Shown here: positions 26,290 through 34,782 of the stretch, one piece after another | Layout: every line of letters begins with the position of its first letter | How positions within the stretch are numbered: the first letter of the stretch is position 1 | Assembly: GCA_003023405.1 (NCBI GenBank) | Contig: PXST01000002.1 | Span: forward strand, 60,128-124,127 | DNA: 64,000 nt | Direction: 5' to 3' | From: Halobacteriales archaeon SW_8_68_21 | GTDB lineage: Archaea > Halobacteriota > Halobacteria > Halobacteriales > Haloferacaceae | Position numbers and translations under genes: made by a program | The notes under the pieces: model-generated | Database searches by the model: none | Seen by the model: the letters and a program-made list of their open reading frames with translations, nothing else | Told to the model about the DNA's origin: nothing

Positions 26290-26898
26290 GTGACGACCGT
26301 CCTCTCGGACCGCGACCGACGGAGGCGCGACGACCGCCCGGACGGGGCGTTCTACGACGAGCCGCGGTACGTCACCCACGCCGACGACGCCTTCGTAGAG
26401 CGGCTGACGGCGCTGTACGCGTCGGTGACCGAGCCGGGAGACCGCGTCCTCGACGCGATGAGCAGTTGGGTGTCGCACCTCCCGGCGGTCGAGTACGACC
26501 GGGTCGTCGGCCACGGCCTCAACGAGGCGGAGCTGGCCGCCAACGACCGGCTCGACGAGTTCATCGTCCGCGACCTCAACGAGGATCGGTCGCTCCCGTT
26601 GGCCGACGACGCCTTCGATGTCGTCTGCTGTGCGCTGTCGGTCCAGTACCTCCAGTATCCCGGCTCGACGTTCGCGGAGTTCGCCCGCGTCCTCGCCCCC
26701 GGCGGAACGGTCGTCGTGAGCTTCTCGAACCGTATGTTTCCGACGAAGGCCGTCCGCGCCTGGCGGGCCGCGTCGATGCCCGAGCGGGCCGACCTCGTCG
26801 AGCGCTACCTCGATGCCGGCGGGTTCGCCGTCTCCGAGCGGATCGCCGAGCGCCCGGGCGAGGACCCCTTCTACGCCGTGGTGGGGTCGCTCCCGTGA
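26290..26898 (+). CDS. Class I SAM-dependent methyltransferase with atypical motif I
   Basis: 202 residues from the GTG at 26290 (VTTVLSDRDRRRRDDRPDGA). FYDEPRYVTHADDAFVERLT leads into motif I, which reads RVLDAMSSWVSHLP instead of the usual DLGCGTG; GHGLNEAELAAN is motif II, LADDAFDVVCCALSVQYLQY motif IV, and VLAPGGTVVVSFSNRMFPTK the late strands. The same SSWVSHLP variant is known to me from a plant and cyanobacterial methyltransferase family, so it is a genuine subfamily, not decay. Substrate unknown. Overlaps the following membrane-protein gene by 4 nt. Confidence 0.8.
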   Translation: MTTVLSDRDRRRRDDRPDGAFYDEPRYVTHADDAFVERLTALYASVTEPGDRVLDAMSSWVSHLPAVEYDRVVGHGLNEAELAANDRLDEFIVRDLNEDRSLPLADDAFDVVCCALSVQYLQYPGSTFAEFARVLAPGGTVVVSFSNRMFPTKAVRAWRAASMPERADLVERYLDAGGFAVSERIAERPGEDPFYAVVGSLP

Positions 26899-27329
26899 CG
26901 CGCCGGAGCCGCCCCGTGACGCCGCGCCGGATCGCGGCCACCGTCCTTGACCTCGCGCTCGTCGCGATACTCGGCTGGGCCGCGCGGCTCGCGCACGTCT
27001 TCTGGTACCGCACGTTCGAGGCGAGCGTCGCCGTCGACCTCGCCGGCTCGGTCGCGGTCGGGGCCGTGTTCGGGGTCGGACATGTCCTCGTCGCCTCCGG
27101 GGACCGCGTCCTCACTTCGGCGGGGCGGGACGCCGACTCGCAGGTCCCGCGCCTCCGGTCGGTCGCCGTCGCGGTCGCGGCCGGACTCGCACTCCACGCC
27201 TCGCAGGCCCCCGCGTTCACGCCGTTCGGACTCGGCCCGACGGGCGTCAACCGCGTCCTCGCCGCCGGCGGCGTCACGGTCGGATTCTGGTCGCTCGCCG
27301 TTCGTCGAGCGACGCGCACGGGGTCGTGA
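26895..27329 (+). CDS. Hypothetical four-helix membrane protein
   Basis: 144 residues from the GTG at 26895, which overlaps the methyltransferase stop (GTGA). About four hydrophobic segments are visible: TVLDLALVAILGWAARLAHV, VAVGAVFGVGHVLVAS, SVAVAVAAGLALHAS, and VLAAGGVTVGFWSLAV. No family recognised. The tight coupling suggests that it shares a role with the methyltransferase, perhaps on a lipid or quinone. Confidence 0.6.
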   Translation: MTRRSRPVTPRRIAATVLDLALVAILGWAARLAHVFWYRTFEASVAVDLAGSVAVGAVFGVGHVLVASGDRVLTSAGRDADSQVPRLRSVAVAVAAGLALHASQAPAFTPFGLGPTGVNRVLAAGGVTVGFWSLAVRRATRTGS

Positions 27330-27372
27330 CAAAGGAAAAACGGGCACAGAAGTGACCCGCTCGGCGTGCCGG

Positions 27373-28839
27373 TCAGTCCGCGGCCGCCGGCTCTGCCGAT
27401 CCCAGCCCGGAGCCGCTCGGCGGGCGGAGGACGAACACCGCAAGCCCCGCGGCAACCGCGAGGCCGCCGCCGAGGACGAACGTGGGGGTCCAGCCCAGCG
27501 TCGCGACGAGGTAGCCGGTGACGGCCCCGGAGAACACGCCGCCGCCGACCTTCGCGGTGTACAGCACGGCGTAGTTGCCGGAAGAGTTGGCCGCGCCGTA
27601 GTAGTCGGTGAGCAGCGACGGGAAGTAGACGAAAAGCGGCGACGAAAAGAACATCGCGCCGAGAACGAACGCAATGAAGACGGACCCGTTGCCCGTCTGC
27701 CCGGCCCCCACCAGCCCGACCCGAAAGAGGCCGGCGAGGACGAACGACCCGGCCATCACGCGCTTGCGGTCGAACCGGTCGATCACCTCGCCGAGGACCA
27801 GCCGCGAAACGCCCGCGGCGACCGGCAAGAGCGTCGCGGAGAGGGTGGCGACGAGCGCCGCCAGCCCGAAGTTCTCCGCGAACCGGACCACGTTCGCGAT
27901 GACGAGGAGGTCCGCGCTCGCCATCGCGATGAACATCGCGTACAGCAGCCAGAACTGCCACGTCGAGAGCATCTCCCGCGTGGTGTAGTTCCGGCCGCGG
28001 ATCGAGGCGGCGAGAGCGCCGTCGCCCGCGTTGCTCCCGCCATCACCGCCGTTCTTCCCGCCCTCGCCCTCTTCGCTGCCCTCGCCGTCTCCGTGGCGAT
28101 CCAGCCAGTCCTTCGGCGGGTCTTGGAGGAGGAACGAGCCGACGAGCGTCACGACCAAGATTCCGATCCCGACGTTGCGGAGTACGTCGCTGTACGCCGC
28201 CACGGTCGCGTTTGCGCGGACGTACGGGACGACGAGGGCGCTCCCGGCCGCGAACGCCATCGTCCCGACGCCGGTCGTCAGCCCCGTCCGGTCCGGAAAC
28301 CACTTGACCGCGGTGTTGACCGCGACGGTGTATACGATGCCGACGCCGACCGCGCCGAGCGAGTACAGCAGGTACAGCTGCCAGAGGCTCGTCGCATACG
28401 CCAGTCCGATGTACCCGCCGCCGGCCAGAAGCGCGGCGAGGAACGTGATCGCGCCCGGCCCGCGGCTGTCGCGCCACTTCCCCGCCGGGAACTGCGAGAG
28501 CGACTGGAACACGACATAAAAGGAGAACACCGCACCAAGCGCCGGCAGCGCGATGTCGAGGCTGTTCGCGAGCGGCTGCTCGATCGACGACCAGACGTAC
28601 TGGTACGGGCTTACCGCGGCCATCATCCCGGCCGCTGCGGCGACCTGCCACCACCGCGAGAAGCCGAGAACGTCGACGGCGCGCCCCGCGTAGTCGATGC
28701 CGTCGGACGATCCCTCGGGGTCGGGATCGGACTCGGAATCCGCAGGCGATCCCTCGGCGTCGGGATCGGAGTTTGAATCCACGGCCGATCCCTCGGCGTC
28801 CGACTCCGGATACCCGCTCGATTCCCCGGGCTCGCTCAT
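27373..28839 (-). CDS. MFS transporter, OFA (oxalate/formate antiporter-like) group
   Basis: 488 residues with 12 predicted helices. The motif FPAGKWRDSRGPGAITFLAA after helix 2 and VKWFPDRTGLTTGVGTMAFA are characteristic of OFA-type major-facilitator carriers for small monocarboxylates. The central loop (about 250-285) is acidic and Gly-rich. The first 46 residues are an unusual acidic tail of 13-residue repeats (DPDAEGSPADSES pattern) encoded by tandem DNA. Substrate cannot be decided. Upstream is a long promoter gap shared with a divergent stress-protein gene. Confidence 0.85.
   Translation of the reverse strand: MSEPGESSGYPESDAEGSAVDSNSDPDAEGSPADSESDPDPEGSSDGIDYAGRAVDVLGFSRWWQVAAAAGMMAAVSPYQYVWSSIEQPLANSLDIALPALGAVFSFYVVFQSLSQFPAGKWRDSRGPGAITFLAALLAGGGYIGLAYATSLWQLYLLYSLGAVGVGIVYTVAVNTAVKWFPDRTGLTTGVGTMAFAAGSALVVPYVRANATVAAYSDVLRNVGIGILVVTLVGSFLLQDPPKDWLDRHGDGEGSEEGEGGKNGGDGGSNAGDGALAASIRGRNYTTREMLSTWQFWLLYAMFIAMASADLLVIANVVRFAENFGLAALVATLSATLLPVAAGVSRLVLGEVIDRFDRKRVMAGSFVLAGLFRVGLVGAGQTGNGSVFIAFVLGAMFFSSPLFVYFPSLLTDYYGAANSSGNYAVLYTAKVGGGVFSGAVTGYLVATLGWTPTFVLGGGLAVAAGLAVFVLRPPSGSGLGSAEPAAAD
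28709..28805 (-). repeat. 39-bp tandem repeat encoding the acidic N-terminal tail of the MFS carrier
   Basis: Units starting GATCCCTCGG occur at 28709, 28748 and 28787. Each encodes 13 residues of the pattern D-x-E-G-S-x-x-D-S-x-S-D-P. The period is in frame, so copy number can change tail length without breaking the gene. Confidence 0.85.
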
Positions 28840-29270
28840 CGTCGTCGGTCTCCGTCCGTCGCGTCCGTGGTGTTAGTCCGTGTCATGGCGTCTGGTTCGT
28901 CGCTGGTCGTCGCGGCGGCTCGTCCGATACTCATCGCACTCACCGATTAAAACGCGTCGTTGCGGTCGTTCTTGCTCCCGGTCGGCGCGACCCCCGGAGA
29001 GTTCGCCCTCATCCGGTCTATGCGCGTATTTGAGCTCGTTCGATCGGCCTCGCGCTCGTCCCGTCGGTTTCGTCCGGTTCGCCCGTTTCGTTTGTCGGGC
29101 GTTCACGCATGATCGTGTGACATTTCGGCCGAGATTGTACCGTATATATGCCAAGAGCGCAGTAAATAATGATAATCGTCTATCCTGTCAAAAATAGTTA
29201 AATGGTCGCCGGCCGTACTTTGAGTCGAACGAAACGCGCTCCGGCCGTCGGGGCGCGCCGTACACACACC
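28840..29270. other. 431-bp divergent promoter region
   Basis: No gene seen. The stretch 29135-29205 is strikingly AT-rich (CCGTATATATGCC, later AATAATGATAATC and AATAGTTAAATGG) and probably holds the promoter of the universal stress protein gene. GATTAAAACG at 28945 may serve the MFS gene. Confidence 0.55.
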
Positions 29271-29819
29271 ATGTCTGCCGACGCCGACCCGACCGACCCG
29301 ACGAACGAAGCTCCGAACGCGCCCAGTTCCGCCGCCGCGAGTCGGACGGACGCCCGGAGCCGGGCGGAAGCCGGTTCGCGCCCGGCGAGTGTCGGCGAGT
29401 CCGTCTTCGACCGCGTGCTAGTCGTCACCGACGACGGCCCCGCGGGCCGCGCCGCCGCGGCGACCGGCGTCGAGCTGGCAGCGGTCCACGGGGCGACGGT
29501 CGACGCGCTGTACGTCGTCGACACGGCGACCGACTGGGACGTGGTCATCGAGCGGCGCGAGCGGACCGGCGAAGACCTCGTCGAGTCCGTTGAAACGCGC
29601 GGCGCGGCCGCGGGCGTTGACGTGGAGAAGTGGTTCCGCTACGGTGCCACCCACGAGGAGGTGATCGACTTCGCGGCGGCGCACGACGCCGACCTGATCG
29701 TGGTCGGATCGGCCCGTCGCACGGGTCTCGACCGCCTGCTACACCCGGACCCGCTCTCGGGTCGACTCCAGCGCGGTGCTGATGAGTCGGTTCTCGTCGT
29801 CGGTCCCGACGACCACTGA
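29271..29819 (+). CDS. Universal stress protein (UspA domain)
   Basis: 182 residues. A 45-residue Ala/Thr/Ser-rich, probably disordered N-terminus precedes a single Usp domain: SVFDRVLVVTDDGPAGRAAA, VHGATVDALYVVDTATDWDV, DADLIVVGSARRTGLDRLLH and the C-terminal ESVLVVGPDD. The nucleotide-loop motif GS-x9-G reads partly as VGSARRTG, so ATP binding is possible. The start is taken at ATG 29271; an in-frame ATG at 29202 lies in an AT-rich promoter-like stretch and would add 23 basic residues. Confidence 0.85.
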   Translation: MSADADPTDPTNEAPNAPSSAAASRTDARSRAEAGSRPASVGESVFDRVLVVTDDGPAGRAAAATGVELAAVHGATVDALYVVDTATDWDVVIERRERTGEDLVESVETRGAAAGVDVEKWFRYGATHEEVIDFAAAHDADLIVVGSARRTGLDRLLHPDPLSGRLQRGADESVLVVGPDDH

Positions 29820-29889
29820 CCGGGAGGGTTTCCCTTCCACGCGCCCCCGCTTTCATCGCCTTCCCCCCCCTCCCCTCCTCTCGGCGGGC

Positions 29890-29898
29890 CTCTTTAAG
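29890..29898 (+). promoter_or_regulatory. TATA-like element deciding the start of the FAD oxidoreductase
   Basis: CTCTTTAAG lies 24-32 bases before the GTG at 29922. A GTG at 29898 is also in frame but would overlap this element, so the later start is preferred. Confidence 0.5.
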
Positions 29899-29921
29899 TG
29901 ATCACGGTCCAAACGATCGGT

Positions 29922-30998
29922 GTGACTGACGTAGGCATCGTCGGCGCGGGTGCCGGGGCGGCCGCGGCGGCGTTCGTCATCGACCGGACCGTGCCCGACG
30001 CAGACGTGACCGTCGTAGAGAAGTCCGGGGGGTTGTGCGGGCGCGCGGCGACCCGTCGCCACGACGACCTCACGTACGACTACGGGGCGAACTACCTGAA
30101 GAGCGACGACGACCGCGTGGTCGAGCTGATCACGGAGACGCTCGACGACGAGGGGCTCGTCGACGTGACGGATCCGGTGTACACCTTCGAGGCGGACGGA
30201 GAGGTGTCGCCGGGCCGCGACGCCGACGAACACAAGTGGAGCTACCGGCAGGGGCTCACGCAGATCGCGAAGCGGCTGTTCGGCCGCACCGACGCGACGA
30301 TCCACCGCCGGACCCGCGTCGAGACGGTCCGCCGAGTCGGCGGGACGGGTGCGGCCGACGGCGACGGCGGGGCCGACGACGGCCGCTGGGAACTCGACGA
30401 CGACGACGGCGGGACGCACGGTCCGTTCGACGTTCTCCTCATGAACCCGCCGGCCCCGCAGACCGCCGACCTGCTCCGGACGGCCGAGTGGGACGACCCC
30501 CTCCGCGAGACGCTCGTCGAGGCGATCGGCGCGGTCGAGTACGGCAGCGTCTGGACCGCGGTGTTACACTACCCGTTCGCGCTTGAGGTCCCCTACTACG
30601 CGCTCGTCAACACCGACAAGGAACACGCGGTCGGGTGGATCTCCCGCGAGGAGTGTAAGGCCGGTCACGTCCCCGACGGGGAGACCCTGCTCGTCGTTCA
30701 GGCGAGCGACGCGTGGTCGACGGCTCACTACGACGACGAGCCGGCCGAGAACGTCGCCGCGCTGGCGGCACACACTGCCGACATCCTCGACGACGATCGG
30801 CTCGCCGATCCCGCGTGGGCCGACCACCAGGGGTGGCGCTACGCGCTCCCCGAGGACGGCGTCGACGCCGGCCCGATCGATTCGGCGCGGGACGCGGGGC
30901 TGTACCTCCTTGGCGACTGGGTCCCGGGCGAGGGTCGTCTCCACGCCGCGCTCGCGAACGGACTCGATGTCGGCGAACGCGTCACGTACGAGATTTGA
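29922..30998 (+). CDS. FAD/NAD(P)-dependent amine oxidoreductase-like protein (renalase-like)
   Basis: 358 residues from the GTG at 29922. The dinucleotide-binding motif is VGIVGAGAGAAAAAFVI, followed by VTVVEKSGGLCGRAATRR, which is typical of amine-oxidase-type flavoproteins. DYGANYLKSDDDRVVELI and FDVLLMNPPAPQTADLL follow the renalase/NAD(P)/FAD oxidoreductase pattern, and the C-terminal LYLLGDWVPGEGRLHAALAN closes the FAD site. The substrate is unknown. Monocistronic. Confidence 0.85.
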   Translation: MTDVGIVGAGAGAAAAAFVIDRTVPDADVTVVEKSGGLCGRAATRRHDDLTYDYGANYLKSDDDRVVELITETLDDEGLVDVTDPVYTFEADGEVSPGRDADEHKWSYRQGLTQIAKRLFGRTDATIHRRTRVETVRRVGGTGAADGDGGADDGRWELDDDDGGTHGPFDVLLMNPPAPQTADLLRTAEWDDPLRETLVEAIGAVEYGSVWTAVLHYPFALEVPYYALVNTDKEHAVGWISREECKAGHVPDGETLLVVQASDAWSTAHYDDEPAENVAALAAHTADILDDDRLADPAWADHQGWRYALPEDGVDAGPIDSARDAGLYLLGDWVPGEGRLHAALANGLDVGERVTYEI

Positions 30999-31099
30999 TA
31001 CCGATCGGCTGCGGCTCGGGCGACGGCGTCGTCGTCCGAAAAGAACTGTTCTGAAAACGGCGCGGCGACGGGCCGGTCGGGGACCGGACGGTCGTGCGG

Positions 31100-31387
31100 T
31101 CAGTTCGTCGTGATGCGGTACTCGACGGTCCCCAGTCCGGGGAGCGTGAGCGTCTGGACGCGGCCGCTGCGCCGTCGCAGGGTCCGCAGGACGGACCGCG
31201 AGAGGACGGCGAGCGCGACGGTGCCGGTCAACAGCGCAACGGTCGCCACCGGGTGCGCGAGCGCGACGAACGGGGCGACGACGAGCGCTAAGTACGCGAG
31301 CGTCCCCAGCAGGGAGCGTCCGGCGGGCGGCGGTTCGGAGCCGACGGGTCGGTGCTGCTCCGCCGGGGTGATAGAGCCTTGGTACAC
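31100..31387 (-). CDS. Hypothetical small membrane protein
   Basis: 95 residues with two adjacent hydrophobic segments (SLLGTLAYLALVVAPFVALA and VATVALLTGTVALAVLS) joined by a short turn, then a basic RTLRRRSGRV and a beta-like tail. No family recognised. Convergent with the FAD oxidoreductase gene; the upstream gap contains palindromes that could regulate it. Confidence 0.6.
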   Translation of the reverse strand: MYQGSITPAEQHRPVGSEPPPAGRSLLGTLAYLALVVAPFVALAHPVATVALLTGTVALAVLSRSVLRTLRRRSGRVQTLTLPGLGTVEYRITTN

Positions 31388-31503
31388 ACCTTACTGTATG
31401 CGCTCCGACGACTAAAACCTTTCACTTTCCGAATAGGTTTTGAGAAATGGTACCACACCTCGTTCCATCAGAGAGTCTAAAACGGTCGTTAATGGGGTGT
31501 AAG

Positions 31504-31519
31504 GAGTACCATGGTACTC
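31504..31519. promoter_or_regulatory. Perfect 16-bp palindrome, candidate operator
   Basis: GAGTACCATGGTACTC is a perfect inverted repeat in an otherwise gene-free region. The shorter TGGTACCA at 31448-31455, 56 bp away, shares its core (TACCATGGTA versus TGGTACCA). A dimeric regulator could bind both. Which flanking gene it serves is not clear. Confidence 0.5.
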
Positions 31520-31695
31520 ATTAGTACACTTCTCATAATTTTGTGACTTCCGTCGGTCGGTGCGTCGCAATCGGCTCCGTGATCGGTTACAATTGGCTCC
31601 GATACGGAGGTTTCGACGGACGAATACGGCGTTCCCGGCCAGCGCCGTCGGCTCCGCGTCCGCTCGACCACGACGGCGGGCTCGTCTCGCCTTCC

Positions 31696-31749
31696 TCGGT
31701 GCCTTTATTTCGGTCTAATCTTCGTCGGTGCTTTTATTCCGGTCTAATA
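31696..31749 (+). promoter_or_regulatory. Duplicated promoter-like element before the DUF7344-like gene
   Basis: Two 25-bp copies starting TCGGTGCCTTTATTTCGG (31696) and TCGGTGCTTTTATTCCGG (31725) differ at three positions. Each contains a TTTATT TATA-like core followed by TCTAAT. The second copy's TATA core is about 45 bases before the ATG at 31777. It looks like a local duplication that created two start sites or two operator sites. Confidence 0.55.
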
Positions 31750-31776
31750 CTACGTGTAGTTACGGATTGTTACACG

Positions 31777-32073
31777 ATGACACTCGACACCCCCACCGAT
31801 CCAGCGGTCGTCATCGCGACGCCGGAGCGCAAGCGCGTGGTCGCCGGTCTCGTGGACGGTACCGTCGAGACGGTCGCGGATCTGCGTGTTCGCGGGCGCG
31901 CCGACGAGATCGCGGCCGAACTCCGCGAGACGCACCTCCCGGCTTTAGAGGAGGCGGGCTACATCGAGTGGGACCGCGAGGCCGGGACTATCGAGCCCGG
32001 ACCGAACTTCGAGGAGGCCGCCGGCCACGTCGGCGACCTCCTGCTGCCGGAGTCGGGGGCCTCCGACGACTAA
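31777..32073 (+). CDS. Small winged-helix domain protein (DUF7344-like)
   Basis: 98 residues: VIATPERKRVVAGLVDGTVE, then ELRETHLPALEEAGYIEWDR and a short acidic tail. The pattern of a short helix, turn, HLPxLxxAGxIxxD is that of the haloarchaeal DUF7344-type winged helix found in many small regulators. The ATG at 31777 follows a duplicated promoter. It stands 61 bp upstream of the Dam-type methylase gene on the same strand and might regulate it. Confidence 0.65.
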   Translation: MTLDTPTDPAVVIATPERKRVVAGLVDGTVETVADLRVRGRADEIAAELRETHLPALEEAGYIEWDREAGTIEPGPNFEEAAGHVGDLLLPESGASDD

Positions 32074-32134
32074 CCGCTCGCCGCGGGCGCGGCCCGAGAC
32101 GTTTATGCCCGGCCGCGGGCGACACCCGACAGCG

Positions 32135-33055
32135 ATGGCCGAGCCGATCCTGAAGTGGGCCGGCGGGAAGCGGCAGCTGCTCGACGAGCTGTACGCCCGC
32201 TTCCCGGCCTCCTTCGGCCGGTACCACGAGCCGTTCGTCGGTGGCGGGGCCGCCTTCTTCGATTTGGAGCCCGCCCGCGCGACGATCAACGACGCGAACC
32301 CCCGACTGGTGAACTTCTACGAGCAGGTCCGCGACCGGCCCGAGGAGCTGATCGATCGGCTCGCGGCGTTCGACGACCCCGAGAGCGACCCGGACCCGAC
32401 GCTCCCGTACGCCGACGAGACCGCGCGCGGCCGGGACGTGGACGCCTACTACTACCAGCAGCGGGCGCGGTTTAACCGTCGCCCGTACGAGGGCGAGTTC
32501 GACCCCCTGACGGAGGCGGCGCTCCTCTTGTACCTCAACCGCACCTGCTACAACGGCCTGTACCGCGAGAACGCCGACGGCGGGTTCAACGTCCCGATCG
32601 GCCGGTACGCCGACCCGGACTGGGTCCAGCGCGACCGGATACGACGCGCGAGCGACCTGCTCGCCGACGCCGAGATCCGCAACGACGACTTCGTGTACGT
32701 CCTCGACACCGCCGAACCGGGCGATCTAGTGTACTTCGATCCCCCCTACGAGCCGATGAGCGCGACCGCGAACTTCAACGAGTACAGCGCGTCGGGGTTC
32801 GACCGCAAGGACCAGCGCCGCCTGCTGGAGGTCGCGGGCGACCTCGACGACGCCGGCGTCCGGATCGTCCTCTCGAACAGCGGCGTGATGTACGACGCGT
32901 ACGCCGACGCCGGCTTCCGCGTCGATCGAGAGGACGCGACCCGCTCGATCAACAGCGACGCCGACGGCCGCGACGCGGTCGACGAGATCGTCGCTACCAA
33001 CGTCCCGCCGGCCGATCGCAGGGAGACGGGACAGCGCGAACTCACTGGGTTCTGA
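32135..33055 (+). CDS. DNA adenine methylase, Dam/MboIIA type
   Basis: 306-residue N6-adenine methyltransferase of the alpha class. KWAGGKRQLLDELYARFP and the SAM motif EPFVGGGAAFFDL are followed by INDANPRLVNFYEQVRDRP, LYLNRTCYNGLYRENADGGF, and the catalytic DPPY in DLVYFDPPYEPMSATANFNE (about residue 202). The closest known pattern is the GATC-modifying Dam group, but specificity cannot be read from sequence. No endonuclease gene adjoins it, so it is an orphan methylase or housekeeping methylator. Confidence 0.92.
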   Translation: MAEPILKWAGGKRQLLDELYARFPASFGRYHEPFVGGGAAFFDLEPARATINDANPRLVNFYEQVRDRPEELIDRLAAFDDPESDPDPTLPYADETARGRDVDAYYYQQRARFNRRPYEGEFDPLTEAALLLYLNRTCYNGLYRENADGGFNVPIGRYADPDWVQRDRIRRASDLLADAEIRNDDFVYVLDTAEPGDLVYFDPPYEPMSATANFNEYSASGFDRKDQRRLLEVAGDLDDAGVRIVLSNSGVMYDAYADAGFRVDREDATRSINSDADGRDAVDEIVATNVPPADRRETGQRELTGF

Positions 33056-33124
33056 CGCGGGAGCGGCGCGGCGGACCGCCGCGTTGGGGCGGGCTTTTTG
33101 CCCTCCCCCGCCGACGGGTCGAGT

Positions 33125-33574
33125 ATGACCGATCTCGACATCGACCTCGTCCTCGTGCCCGTCGACGGCAGCGAGGAGTCACACGAGGCGGTCAATTACG
33201 CCATCGCGCTCGCGAGCGAGTACGGGGCGAGCGTCCACGCGCTGTACGTGCTCGACGAGGACGTCGTCCGCGCCATCGACCACGGCGTGGTCGACGAAAG
33301 CGAGGTGGCCGACGACTCCGAGGCGTTCACCGACTCGGTCGCGCGCCGCGCGGACGCCGCCGGGGTCCCCCACAGCAACTCCATCGCGAACGGCTTCTCC
33401 ACCTCGGTGAAGACCGTCCACCCCGGCAGCGTCGTCCTCGACACCGCCGAGGAACTGGAGGCCGACTTCGTCGTCGTCCCGCGCGAGCCGGTCTCCGGCG
33501 ACCCCGGCGAGGGGCTGGGGAAGGCCGCCGAGTACGTCCTGCTGTACGCGAGCCAGCCCGTGTTGTCCGTCTGA
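33125..33574 (+). CDS. Universal stress protein (UspA domain)
   Basis: 149-residue single Usp domain: IDLVLVPVDGSEESHEAVNY, YGASVHALYVLDEDVVRAID and FVVVPREPVSGDPGEGLGKA. The C-terminal glycine loop, usually GS-x-G-x9-G, is replaced by REPVSGDPGEGLGKAAEYVL, so nucleotide binding may differ. The stop overlaps the next start by one base (TGATG), indicating coupling with the DUF63 membrane protein. Confidence 0.87.
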   Translation: MTDLDIDLVLVPVDGSEESHEAVNYAIALASEYGASVHALYVLDEDVVRAIDHGVVDESEVADDSEAFTDSVARRADAAGVPHSNSIANGFSTSVKTVHPGSVVLDTAEELEADFVVVPREPVSGDPGEGLGKAAEYVLLYASQPVLSV

Positions 33575-34284
33575 TGGTCGGCGGTCTCCTCCCCGCTGGC
33601 ACGACGCTCCCGCCCCTGCCGCACCTCCTCGTCGTCCTGTTCGCGGCCGGCGGCGTCGCCGCCGCGCTCCACAGCCGTCGCCCGCGAGTCACCGGCAGCC
33701 GCGTCCTCGCGCTCGTCCCGTGGATGGCGCTCGGCTCGGCGGCGCACGTCCTCTACGTCATCGACGCGCTTCCGCCGGTCCTCGCTCCCATCGCCGGCTC
33801 GCCGACCGTCTACCTCACGGTGGGGTCGCTGGCGGGCGGGGCGACAGGGCTCTCCACCGAGGGGGCGCGCTGGTCGGCGGTCGCGTTCGCGCTCACCCTC
33901 CCGGTCGCCGGCGCGGCGTGGGTGGGGCTGACGCGGCTCCGACCCGAAGCCGCGGTCACCGGCGGCGTCGGCGCGCTCGCGGTGTTCGGCCACGCGCTCG
34001 ACGGCGTCTCGACCGCGGTGGGGACGGTCCAACTCGGCTTCGGCGAGCGCACACCGCTCTCGCGGGTCCTGCTGGAACTCGGCGGGATCCCGCCGGTCCC
34101 GGTCCTCGGTGAGGGATGGCTGTTCCTCCTCGTGAAGCTCGCGGTCGCGACCGCCGTCGTCTGGCTCTTCGCGGCGTACGTCCGCGAGACCCCCGGAGAG
34201 GGGTTCCTCCTCCTCGGCTTCGTCGCGGCGATGGGGCTCGGCCCGGCGGTCCACAACCTCGTCCTCTTCTCCGTCGCGGCGTGA
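33574..34284 (+). CDS. DUF63 family membrane protein
   Basis: 236 residues with about six membrane helices. PWMALGSAAHVLYVIDALPP and VFGHALDGVSTAVGTVQLGF are hallmarks of the haloarchaeal DUF63 family. Function unknown. Translationally coupled to the upstream universal stress protein, so it may take part in membrane stress or energy status. Confidence 0.85.
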   Translation: MVGGLLPAGTTLPPLPHLLVVLFAAGGVAAALHSRRPRVTGSRVLALVPWMALGSAAHVLYVIDALPPVLAPIAGSPTVYLTVGSLAGGATGLSTEGARWSAVAFALTLPVAGAAWVGLTRLRPEAAVTGGVGALAVFGHALDGVSTAVGTVQLGFGERTPLSRVLLELGGIPPVPVLGEGWLFLLVKLAVATAVVWLFAAYVRETPGEGFLLLGFVAAMGLGPAVHNLVLFSVAA

Positions 34285-34299
34285 GGTCCAGACGTTCGG

Positions 34300-34782
34300 T
34301 CACAGCACCGAGACCGCGAACGCGACCGCGACGCCACCGAGCAGGGCCGCTTGGACGAACGCGCTCGCGAGGACGCCGACGGCCGCGTACGCCGCCTGTC
34401 GAGCGGCGACGCGCGGCTCGTCGCCGTTCCCGTACAGGGCGGCGAGGAAGACGGTGCCGCACAGCCCGACGACGAGACCGACCGGGCCGAGGGGAACCAG
34501 TAGCGCGACGCCGACCAGCGTACCGACGACGACGGTGCGGGTCGACGCGCCGCCGAGCCGTCCGGAGACCATCCCCGACAACAGGTCCACGGCCGCAGCC
34601 AGCAGCGAGACGAAAACGAGCGCGAGCGACACGCCGAGACTCGGCTCCGCGAAGCCGGTGGTAGACGCGTAGCCGACGACGGTTAGCGCCGCGAGGACGC
34701 CGCTCGGCACGAGCGGGACGAACGCGCTCGCCGTCCAGACGACGAGCAGCGCAATCGCCAGCTCGGCGGCTGGGAGGGCCAT
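34300..34782 (-). CDS. DUF456 family membrane protein
   Basis: 160 residues, four to five hydrophobic segments, including FVPLVPSGVLAALTVVGYAS, AAAVDLLSGMVSGRLGGAS and VALLVPLGPVGLVVGLCGTV. The pattern of a Pro-containing helix, VDLLSG-x-x-SGR-x-GG-S, and a second Gly/Pro-rich helix is that of DUF456. Function unknown. Convergent with DUF63. Confidence 0.8.
   Translation of the reverse strand: MALPAAELAIALLVVWTASAFVPLVPSGVLAALTVVGYASTTGFAEPSLGVSLALVFVSLLAAAVDLLSGMVSGRLGGASTRTVVVGTLVGVALLVPLGPVGLVVGLCGTVFLAALYGNGDEPRVAARQAAYAAVGVLASAFVQAALLGGVAVAFAVSVL

Larger units (their letters stand above)
31388..31776. other. 389-bp intergenic region rich in palindromes and a duplicated promoter
   Basis: No gene. 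It is AT-richer than its flanks. It contains TGGTACCA at 31448-31455, a 16-bp palindrome at 31504-31519, and a 25-bp near-identical direct repeat at 31696-31749, each described separately. Confidence 0.6.

Noticed and set aside
26576..28776. Long frames of 460-610 codons opposite the MFS and methyltransferase genes
   Set aside because: GC-rich DNA gives long chance frames; their translations are Arg/Pro-rich and lack any domain.
32135..33055. Dam-type methylase as part of a restriction-modification pair
   Set aside because: No nuclease-like gene on either side; neighbours are a small regulator and a universal stress protein.
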